DNA of 64,000 bases, taken from contig NZ_CP015224.1 of the NCBI RefSeq assembly GCF_001629735.1, forward strand, positions 2,976,001-3,040,000, in the 5' to 3' direction. Origin of the DNA: Lysinibacillus sphaericus. Lineage in GTDB: Bacteria; Bacillota; Bacilli; Bacillales_A; Planococcaceae. The translations under genes were made by a program, and so were the position numbers. The first letter of the stretch is position 1; each line of letters opens with the position of its first letter. This document shows positions 57,611 to 64,000 of the stretch, piece by piece. The notes under the pieces were generated by a model. It saw only the letters and a program-made list of their open reading frames with translations. It was not told the origin of the DNA and did not search any database.

Positions 57611-59545
57611 TCACGAACGAATATGAGAAATGTACCGCCAACGAATTAAATAAAAATACACTACTTGTATTAATACAAAAAAGCCAAAAGCAAAGAATAC
57701 TTCTTTTACAATAGAAATATTCGCGATATCTTTTAGTATGCCCTGAACCATTAGAAAAGCAAAGGCACTGTGCATCATAGCAACGCCCCACGGTAAGAAA
57801 AACTGAGGAAATAAATGACGGTTAACAAGCTTCTTTAACTCTATATCCGTTAAACCCATGCGCTTTAACACATCGAATTTACGCTTTTCTCTTTCTAATG
57901 ACGTATGCAATTTAAAATAAATAAAGCTTCCTGCGGCCAGTAAGAAAACGGTAGCTACTAAAACACCCACTAATGTAAATAATGAGTAGGTAGCTAATAT
58001 ATAAGAATAATTTAAACCAGCATTTTCAAAGTAAAAAGGACTAAATTTATCCTTTTTAAGAAAATATAAATTGGATTCTAAATAATCTATGTCCTTACCG
58101 ACTTCTTTTGTTTCCATCCATTGTGGAATAACAAATGTAAATAAATGATAGCTTGGTTGAATAAGGTTTTTCTCAGAAATAGGATGAATAAGCTTTGCAA
58201 AATCTTCATCGCTAATAACGATCGAATTAACGCTTACAATTGAACCAGGAAACACAATCTTTGGATAGACACTATCAATCGTAATAGGTATTGAATTCTC
58301 TTCAAGCACCGTATGCACAACTCTATTTTTTAATTTTTTTAGAGAATCCTCGGAATAAGGAATAAATACCGCTTCACCAGAGCCAAGATCTAGTAGTGGA
58401 TAACTATAGGAAGATAGCAAGACATTCATATCAGACTCACGAAAAACCTCTACTTCATTTTGCGTAAAAGAAGATGTTTGCTTAATCACAACAAAGCGGG
58501 ACAGCTGATAGGATAAACCCTTCTCTTCTAACTGCAGGCGCAATGAATTAATATGCTCCCGCTCATAAGGATTATCAATGTCGCCCTTATAAACTAGACC
58601 CAATGGATTTAAACGATCGTATTGGGTTGTGTAGGAAGACATTGTTGCTAATACACCTACAGATAAAAATGCGAGGGTGGACACCATAGTAACGACAAAA
58701 AACATCTTCACATTATCCATCATAATATGAGTTTGCTCAGCAAGTGAGAGCAGACGATAACGTTGCCAATGAAATTTACGTTTGCCACGTGCTAAGTCTA
58801 AAAAACACGGAACAGAGTCACTGAAAAAATAATAAGTACCAAATGTTGCTGAAAATGGTATTAATAGCGTTAGCCCAATCAAAGAAGTATGCCCCACAAC
58901 AAACGCTAGAATATAAGTCCCTAAAATTAAAGCAATACCATAAACAGCCCGAATTTTGGAATAGGTTGTTAAACTATTTAAATAATCGCTACCTTTAATA
59001 AGATCACGTAATTTCCTCTCTCGTGTAAAATATACACTAATAAAAGAAATCACCACAAAAGCACTTGTGAAAACACCTATTGTCAGTAGAAATGGCTGCC
59101 ACGAAACATACAATGGTAATTCATCCAAATGCAAAATCTCCCGCACAATCATGAAAAAGAATTTTGAAAATGAAAAACCAAAAACAATTCCCACAATGAT
59201 GGAGCCCGCTCCAATAATCATTGTCTCAAGAAAGACAAGTTTATTCATCTGACGCTTTTCCATTCCTAGATGCAATAAAATCGCAAATTCATGTGATCTA
59301 GCCTCTAAAAAAGCACTCATAGAGTAATATAAAAAGAACAAAGTAAAAAGTACGAGTACAATTTCAGCACCCACCATGCCAATAAGGGACACTTCTCCTA
59401 ATATCCCACGTTCAATATCGGGATGAAACATTAGCATGGAATAGATAAAAAATACAGCCACAGAAAAAAAGCTCGCCATGAAAAAGGCACCATATATCCG
59501 GCTGTTCCGTACGACATTACGGTAAGCGAATTGTCGAAAGGTCAC
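57611..59545 (-). CDS. Bce-type ABC transporter permease
   Basis: A 644-residue FtsX-like permease with about ten membrane helices and one large extracellular domain between helices 7 and 8 (about residues 310-530), the layout of BceB/VraG transporters that sense and remove cell-wall peptide antibiotics such as bacitracin. The N-terminus TFRQFAYRNVVRNSRIYGAF is characteristic. Start is GTG inside the ATPase end (29-base overlap) with GGAGGAGG upstream. Last gene of a five-gene unit with RR, HK, unknown gene and ATPase. Confidence 0.92.
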   Translation of the reverse strand: MTFRQFAYRNVVRNSRIYGAFFMASFFSVAVFFIYSMLMFHPDIERGILGEVSLIGMVGAEIVLVLFTLFFLYYSMSAFLEARSHEFAILLHLGMEKRQMNKLVFLETMIIGAGSIIVGIVFGFSFSKFFFMIVREILHLDELPLYVSWQPFLLTIGVFTSAFVVISFISVYFTRERKLRDLIKGSDYLNSLTTYSKIRAVYGIALILGTYILAFVVGHTSLIGLTLLIPFSATFGTYYFFSDSVPCFLDLARGKRKFHWQRYRLLSLAEQTHIMMDNVKMFFVVTMVSTLAFLSVGVLATMSSYTTQYDRLNPLGLVYKGDIDNPYEREHINSLRLQLEEKGLSYQLSRFVVIKQTSSFTQNEVEVFRESDMNVLLSSYSYPLLDLGSGEAVFIPYSEDSLKKLKNRVVHTVLEENSIPITIDSVYPKIVFPGSIVSVNSIVISDEDFAKLIHPISEKNLIQPSYHLFTFVIPQWMETKEVGKDIDYLESNLYFLKKDKFSPFYFENAGLNYSYILATYSLFTLVGVLVATVFLLAAGSFIYFKLHTSLEREKRKFDVLKRMGLTDIELKKLVNRHLFPQFFLPWGVAMMHSAFAFLMVQGILKDIANISIVKEVFFAFGFFVLIQVVYFYLIRWRYISHIRS

Positions 59546-60293
59546 CTACTTGCCCTCCTCCTAGTAAGCTCAAAACATTTAATATACGTTGAAAAAACAT
59601 TTGACGACGGTCATCTCGATAAATTTCATTGAAAAATTCGCCATCCTTTATAAAGAGCACTCGATCACAGTAACTTGCTGCGATTGGATCATGTGTTACC
59701 ATCACAATCGTCGTGCGTTTATCCTTATTTACTTTCGTTAAAAGTTCAAGTACATCCCGTGAAGAATTGGAATCTAAATTACCTGTTGGTTCATCTGCTA
59801 AAATGAGACTCGGATTATGAATAAGTGCTCGACCAATGGCTGTTCTCTGTGCTTGTCCACCTGAAATTTCATTTGGGCGCTTGTGCAAGAAGGGTGTCAA
59901 ATCTAACTTTTCGACAATATTAGCCAAACGTTCCTCCATGACCTCTAATGGTTGCTGGTCCAATGTTAACGGCAACACAATATTCTCCTCAACTGTTAGC
60001 ATATGCAGGAGATTGAAGTCCTGAAAGACAAAGCCAAGCTGCCTTCTTCTAAAATAGGCTAGCTCCGTTGCATTAAGCGTATGTGGATTCATGCCATCTA
60101 AAATTATTTCACCACTCGTTGGTTCATCAATAGTAGAAATAATATTCAATAATGTTGTTTTGCCACTCCCGGAAGGGCCCATAACTGCTAAAAATTCGCC
60201 TTCTTCCACCTCAAAGCTCAATTGATTTAATGCACGATGTGTGACCTTGCCTTCATAAACTTTTGTCACATCTTTAATTTGTAATATAGGCAT
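59517..60293 (-). CDS. Bce-type ABC transporter ATP-binding protein
   Basis: A 258-residue ATPase of the MacB/LolD group. Walker A GPSGSGKTT, Q-loop LGFVFQDFNLLHM, signature ISGGQAQRTAIGRAL, Walker B LILADEPTGNLD, switch MVTHDPIA. Partner of the BceB-like permease. Together they act as flux sensor and detoxifier controlling the adjacent two-component system in known Bce modules. Confidence 0.94.
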   Translation of the reverse strand: MPILQIKDVTKVYEGKVTHRALNQLSFEVEEGEFLAVMGPSGSGKTTLLNIISTIDEPTSGEIILDGMNPHTLNATELAYFRRRQLGFVFQDFNLLHMLTVEENIVLPLTLDQQPLEVMEERLANIVEKLDLTPFLHKRPNEISGGQAQRTAIGRALIHNPSLILADEPTGNLDSNSSRDVLELLTKVNKDKRTTIVMVTHDPIAASYCDRVLFIKDGEFFNEIYRDDRRQMFFQRILNVLSLLGGGQVGDLSTIRLP

Positions 60294-60305
60294 GCTAAAT
60301 TCACC

Positions 60306-60731
60306 TTATTTCTTCATTAATTCTAATGATTGCGGTAAAAGCCACTGTAATACAACCTCAAAGCCGATTTGAAAATGGGGCTCTGTTAATCCTAAAACGG
60401 ACTCTTCCGCTACCAAACTAAAACAATGCTCTCCTATAATGACATCCCAGGCATCCATTTCTCCCTCTAGAATTTCACCATATACAGTGTAATGTCCACT
60501 ATACATAATCTGTTGACCATCGACAGGAAACGCCTGTAATAATGTTGGTTGTTGTAAGTTTAACCCAAGGATATTTGAAAAATGCAGTAGTTCTTCATTT
60601 AGCACTTCATTTGCCATGACGAAATTTTGATAAGATACTTGATCACCCTCTTGCAAATGGGTCATATACAGTGCCTTTGTTTTTTCCTTATTTATATTTA
60701 ATAACCAGCCTTCAATGCTTACTTCTGTCAT
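60306..60731 (-). CDS. Unrecognised 141-residue gene inside the Bce module
   Basis: A soluble, acidic protein without signal peptide or membrane helix. It starts MTEVSIEGWLLNINKEKTKA and ends EVVLQWLLPQSLELMKK. A beta-rich middle (YSGHYTVYGEILEGEMDAWDVIIG) and Leu-rich ends are the only visible features, with no known motif. GGGGGAG precedes the ATG. It lies 11 bases after the kinase gene and 12 before the ATPase gene, so it is co-transcribed. Bce modules normally have only R, S, A and B. It could be an accessory regulator, an adapter between kinase and transporter, or unrelated cargo. Confidence 0.8.
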   Translation of the reverse strand: MTEVSIEGWLLNINKEKTKALYMTHLQEGDQVSYQNFVMANEVLNEELLHFSNILGLNLQQPTLLQAFPVDGQQIMYSGHYTVYGEILEGEMDAWDVIIGEHCFSLVAEESVLGLTEPHFQIGFEVVLQWLLPQSLELMKK

Positions 60732-60742
60732 CCTAGCTCCCC

Positions 60743-61726
60743 CTAATTTGTAAATGTCACTGTAACAATCGTCCCTTTTCCTACCTCTGATGAAATAGCC
60801 AAATCATGTCCAAGCTTTTCGCAAATTTCCTTGGCTAAATAAAGGCCCATCCCAGTAGATTCCCCTGTTTTTCGCCCATTTTCACCAGTGAAAAACGCCT
60901 TCGTAACACGTGAAAGGTCGGAAGCTGGAATACCAATTCCCTCGTCGCAAATGGCTAGCTGCACATAATCGTCCTTTTTAATGGCAGAAATGACTATTTT
61001 TTTATTGGCTTCAAAAGTGTATTTCACAGCATTGGTTACAAACTGACCGAGAATAAAGCGAAGCCATTTTGAATCACTCGCCACGATAAGATCATCTTCA
61101 ATATGAATTTCAGGGAATACTCTTTTCGTAATAAATAAACGTTTATTCTCATTAACAGTTGCAGTCACTATTGTCTTTAATGCAACCTGTTCTACTTGCA
61201 TATCATCTTCAAAGTTTTCTAAACGTGCATTTACAAGCACCATGTCTAAGCCTCTACGTAAACGGTCAATTTCCTCCTGCACATTTTTCTTATCAAGAGG
61301 ACGGTCATCCTGTAAAAGTAACTCAATGACAGAAATGGGTGTTTTCATCTGATGCACCCACTGATTCATAAATTGATCATGACGCTTTTGACTTGCGTAT
61401 AATGAATGCAGCTCATGTTGATAAAGTCGATACAACTCATGCATATATTTCTCTGCTTGCATTGCTTCTGGCGTTTTGGCGTTTTTTTGTAGCACATCCT
61501 CCATAGCTGTTGGAAGCTGAGATATTTTCAACAAATAACGTTGTCGCATTAAATAGCGAACTAGTAAAAATGAACATAGCAGCACAAGACTAATACAGAA
61601 AGAATATATAGCTGTATCGATATTCCTAAACCCGTCTAGTCCATATAAGACCATGATGAAGCCAACTAATAAGAGCTGAAAGACAATAAATGATGCATAA
61701 TCTCGTAAAAATAATTTCCAGCCCAC
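60743..61726 (-). CDS. Bce-type intramembrane-sensing histidine kinase
   Basis: A 327-residue kinase with two N-terminal membrane helices (about 12-30 and 36-57) joined by a very short loop, no extracellular sensor, typical of BceS. H-box MNQWVHQMKTPISVIELLL with the phosphorylated His, N-box LGQFVTNAVKYTFE, G1 CDEGIGIPASDL, G2 GESTGMGLYLAKEICEKLG. The start is GTG overlapping the regulator stop in TAGTG. It relies on the transporter to sense drug. Confidence 0.93.
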   Translation of the reverse strand: MGWKLFLRDYASFIVFQLLLVGFIMVLYGLDGFRNIDTAIYSFCISLVLLCSFLLVRYLMRQRYLLKISQLPTAMEDVLQKNAKTPEAMQAEKYMHELYRLYQHELHSLYASQKRHDQFMNQWVHQMKTPISVIELLLQDDRPLDKKNVQEEIDRLRRGLDMVLVNARLENFEDDMQVEQVALKTIVTATVNENKRLFITKRVFPEIHIEDDLIVASDSKWLRFILGQFVTNAVKYTFEANKKIVISAIKKDDYVQLAICDEGIGIPASDLSRVTKAFFTGENGRKTGESTGMGLYLAKEICEKLGHDLAISSEVGKGTIVTVTFTN

Positions 61727-62430
61727 TATAGCTCACCCGCACTCAATATGAATCGGTAACCTGCTCCACGCACAGTTTCAATGGTTGATGAAATATGATA
61801 ATCCGCTAATTTTTTACGGACACGAGTCATATTAACATTCAACGTATTTTCATCGACAAATGCCTGATCATCCCAGAGTTCCTCTAAAAGTTGCTCACGT
61901 GTTACTACTTTCGGGGCATTCCCCATAAGCAGTTCCAAAATAATACACTCTTTTTTCTGTAGAGGAATTTCTAATTCATTTTTATGCAGCTCCATCCTCT
62001 CTAAATGAAGAATTAGCTGCCCTTGCTTAATTGTCCGCTCCTCTTGCCTTGTAGCATACTCACCATATGTACGACGCAAATGACTACGAATTTTAGCCAA
62101 GACAATTTCATAATTAAAGGGCTTTGTAATAAAATCATCGCCCCCATTTTCAAGTGCAAAAATTTGGTCCATTTCACCTGAGCGGGCAGAAATAAAAATA
62201 ATCGGACACGTTGTATGTTGACGTAATTGACGGCACCAATAGTAGCCGTCATATGAAGGTAAATTTATATCGAGCAGCACCATATGTGGATTAAATGCTG
62301 TGAATTCTTCTATAAGATGATCAAACTCTTGAATCGTTTCAACTTCGTATTGATATTTTCTAAGCGTTTCCGCTAGTAATGATGCAATCTTTACATCATC
62401 TTCAACTATGAATATTCGATGCTTTTCCAT
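61726..62430 (-). CDS. Bce-type response regulator (OmpR family)
   Basis: A 234-residue regulator. Receiver domain (about 1-120) with acidic pocket FIVEDDVKIA, phosphoacceptor Asp in VLLDINLPSYDG and Lys in FITKPFN. C-terminal winged helix (about 135-230, LLEELWDDQAFVDENTLNVNMTRVRKKL). It should activate the ABC genes of its own unit. AAGGAG before the ATG. First gene of the five-gene group. Confidence 0.94.
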   Translation of the reverse strand: MEKHRIFIVEDDVKIASLLAETLRKYQYEVETIQEFDHLIEEFTAFNPHMVLLDINLPSYDGYYWCRQLRQHTTCPIIFISARSGEMDQIFALENGGDDFITKPFNYEIVLAKIRSHLRRTYGEYATRQEERTIKQGQLILHLERMELHKNELEIPLQKKECIILELLMGNAPKVVTREQLLEELWDDQAFVDENTLNVNMTRVRKKLADYHISSTIETVRGAGYRFILSAGEL

Positions 62431-62460
62431 ATCAACACTCCTTTCTAACTATATTGTATC

Positions 62461-62499
62461 AAAAAAAGGTTCGACGACATAATTGTCAGCGAACCTTTA
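62461..62499 (-). terminator. Terminator of lplJ
   Basis: Stem AAAGGTTCG/CGAACCTTT (62465-62473 / 62490-62498) with an inner TGACA/TGTCG-like helix and seven T on the minus strand. Confidence 0.88.
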
Positions 62500-62530
62500 G
62501 GCTAAATCATTACACGAAATCGAATTTTTC

Positions 62531-63523
62531 TTAATAAATTAATTGTAAAAAGTCCTCAGTTGAAATTCCACCAAAATATGTAGGAATATCAATATCCACT
62601 AATGCATTAGCAATAGCTGTTCTATCGTGGTTTGTCCCAACTAAACGTTGTTCTATATCAGTCATATCACCTACACCAAAGAAATCTCCAAAAATATGTG
62701 CCTCTTCGATGACACCATGATTAACTTCAAGGCGAATATCAATGCCACCTGTTGGGAAACGGTGCGTCTTTTGAATATTAAAGCGTGGTGATTTACCATA
62801 ATTCCATTCCCATGTTTGATAACGTTCTGCAGAAAGCTTATGAATGTTTACCCAATCTTCATCCGTCAGTTCATAATAACGAATGTTTGTTTCTCCACCG
62901 AAAATAGATTTTAAAATTTCAAGACGGAATTCTTCTATTGTCATCTTCTCTTTTAAAAACTCCGAAATGTTTGCTACTCGGGAACGAATAGATTTAATTC
63001 CTTTAGATTCAATTTTATCCTTTTTGACTTTTAAGGCGGACACAACAGCGTCTATTTCCGTATCAAACATCAACGTACCATGACTGAACATACGGCCTCG
63101 TGTCGAAAATTGAGCATTTCCAGAAACTTTACGCCCCTCTGCAAGAATATCATTACGTCCTGAAAGCTCTGCATTGACCCCCATTTTTGCCAAAGCATCT
63201 ACTACGGGCTGCGTGAATTTTTTATAATTCATAAAGCTATCGCCATCATCGTTTGTAATAAAACTGAAATTAAGATTTCCTAAATCATGGTATACTGCTC
63301 CACCACCTGACAAACGACGGACAACAATAATGCCATTATCCTCTACGTAATCCGTATTAATCTCTTCAATGGTATTTTGATTTTTACCAATAATGATGGA
63401 TGGCTGGTTAATATAAAAAAGTAGCACTGGCTCCTTTTCCACATCCATCGTTTTAAGCAAATACTCCTCAATAGCAAGGTTAACACGCGGATCATGGATC
63501 CCTTTATTATCAACGAAAATCAT
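62531..63523 (-). CDS. lplJ: Lipoate--protein ligase
   Basis: A 330-residue ligase that activates lipoate with ATP and attaches it to E2 subunits and GcvH. It has RRLSGGGAVYHDLGNLNFSF (lipoate-binding), GRNDILAEGRKVSGNAQF with the catalytic Lys, and the HGTLMFDTEID segment. A C-terminal accessory domain follows. AAGGAGG before the ATG. Divergent from the YhfH gene, the same neighbourhood as yhfH-yhfI-lplJ of B. subtilis. Confidence 0.95.
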   Translation of the reverse strand: MIFVDNKGIHDPRVNLAIEEYLLKTMDVEKEPVLLFYINQPSIIIGKNQNTIEEINTDYVEDNGIIVVRRLSGGGAVYHDLGNLNFSFITNDDGDSFMNYKKFTQPVVDALAKMGVNAELSGRNDILAEGRKVSGNAQFSTRGRMFSHGTLMFDTEIDAVVSALKVKKDKIESKGIKSIRSRVANISEFLKEKMTIEEFRLEILKSIFGGETNIRYYELTDEDWVNIHKLSAERYQTWEWNYGKSPRFNIQKTHRFPTGGIDIRLEVNHGVIEEAHIFGDFFGVGDMTDIEQRLVGTNHDRTAIANALVDIDIPTYFGGISTEDFLQLIY

Positions 63524-63581
63524 AGTTTACGTTTCCTCCTTCACAAAATATCCATATTTATTTTAACGTAAATTAGGCATT

Positions 63582-63610
63582 TTGTGTTGACGAAAAGCAT
63601 CTGTTATAAT
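63582..63610 (+). promoter_or_regulatory. Promoter of the yhfH-like gene
   Basis: TTGTGT (63582-63587), 17 bases, TATAAT (63605-63610) with TG one base before the -10 (extended -10). Confidence 0.75.
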
Positions 63611-63667
63611 ACACTAGGAAATATCAAAACAGTAATAGTACAGATGAACTTAAAGGAGGAGTCCACA

Positions 63668-63793
63668 ATGTTAGAAAACGTAGTTGAATTTTTCAAGAAT
63701 TTACCTGCTAAGCAATGTACAGAGTGCGGTGAAAAAATTGAAGAACAAAGTGAATGCTACAGCAACACTTGTGAAAAATGTAACCACCTGTAA
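63668..63793 (+). CDS. yhfH: YhfH-like small zinc-ribbon protein
   Basis: A 41-residue protein with CTECGEKIEEQSECY and CEKCNHL, i.e. five cysteines and a His that could bind one zinc. It matches the YhfH family of Bacillales, function unknown. The start at 63668 has AAGGAGGAG ahead. The frame is open upstream, but the promoter lies there. Ends before a strong terminator. Confidence 0.9.
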   Translation: MLENVVEFFKNLPAKQCTECGEKIEEQSECYSNTCEKCNHL

Positions 63794-63898
63794 GCATTTG
63801 CCTATTCTGTAATTGTCATTTACGTGCCCCACACGTAGCAATCATGACACTCTTCATCATATTTTGATGAACCTTTAATTAAATCTCTTACACTTACA

Positions 63899-63938
63899 AA
63901 ACAACAGCTGATACGCTCATATCAGCTGTTGTTTTTTT
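63899..63938 (+). terminator. Terminator of the yhfH-like gene
   Basis: Stem ACAACAGCTGATA/TATCAGCTGTTGT and seven T on the plus strand. Confidence 0.88.
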
Positions 63939-63951
63939 GTGGTAATTACAC

Positions 63952-63992
63952 AAGAAAGCACCCACCTTAGATGGTGAGTGCTTCAAATACTT
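63952..63992 (-). terminator. Possible terminator of a gene beyond the right edge
   Basis: Stem AAGCACCCACC/GGTGAGTGCTT (63955-63965 / 63971-63982, one mismatch). T-rich bases follow only weakly on the minus strand. Confidence 0.5.
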
Positions 63993-64000
63993 TAATTTTC

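Noticed and set aside
62461..62499. Binding site of the Bce-type regulator in the TGACA/TGTCG dyad
   Set aside because: The dyad is part of the lplJ terminator stem, and no clear promoter for the regulator gene is placed relative to it.

Overview
The window is a chromosomal stretch of a low-GC, spore-forming, Gram-positive Bacillales bacterium. Gene content, gene order and protein sequences point to Lysinibacillus or a close relative in the Planococcaceae/Caryophanaceae, though the genus is an inference. The evidence is Bacillus subtilis-like synteny (ssrA-smpB-rnr-est-secG, cggR-gap with pgk-tpiA-gpmI-eno, clpP-crh-whiA-yvcK-rapZ-nudix-trxB-TPR gene, a his operon with hisZ, then ppaX-lgt-hprK, cccB-yvjA and lplJ-yhfH), a spore-coat CotF-like protein, strong AGGAGG ribosome binding sites and frequent TTG/GTG starts.

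Left end (1-4457): the right part of an integrated mobile element. A tyrosine integrase, an excisionase-like wHTH protein and a P4-type SF3 helicase carrying five near-identical 36-residue repeats lie next to the 3' end of the tmRNA gene, a classic attachment site. An unrecognised gene runs off the left edge. A tmRNA-directed terminator lies on the element side of the junction.

Backbone 4458-9574: ssrA (tag GKQQNLAFAA), a degenerate tandem array of about 21 bp, smpB, rnr, est and secG, i.e. trans-translation, RNA decay and secretion. 9783-17398 holds a transglutaminase-like lipoprotein, an alkaline phosphatase behind a good Pho box, and the complete dltX-dltABCD operon for D-alanylation of teichoic acids. 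17463-19349 carries a GNAT acetyltransferase, a DUF6241-like membrane protein and a decayed stretch without an intact gene.

19350-26896 is central glycolysis. cggR-gap has a clear sigma-A promoter, a CggR-type operator and two intergenic stem-loops. pgk-tpiA-gpmI-eno is separated from gap by a terminator. 27071-34729 has a 40-residue small protein, a glutaredoxin-like protein, a secreted S9 peptidase with a palindromic operator at its start site, a lemA-TPM pair, a CotF-like coat protein and a polar amino-acid ABC importer. A tRNA-Arg(CCG) and clpP (CtsR-like site) follow.

36263-43046 holds crh, whiA, yvcK, rapZ, a nudix gene, trxB and a TPR protein. 43137-48855 is a complete hisZGDBHFI operon with a promoter and three TrpR-like half-sites. 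49106-55668 has an acetyltransferase, ppaX, lgt, hprK, cccB, a YitT-family gene, a YuxH-like EAL-HDOD protein and a DedA protein. Crh, HprK, PpaX and CggR make this window rich in carbon-catabolite signalling. The right end has an acyl-CoA ligase with a FadR-like palindrome, a Bce-type antibiotic-sensing module (RR, HK, ABC ATPase, permease) with an extra unrecognised 141-residue gene in its middle, then lplJ and a YhfH zinc-ribbon peptide. Most of the window is ordinary backbone. The least explained parts are the ssrA element, the repeat array beside ssrA and the extra gene of the Bce module.
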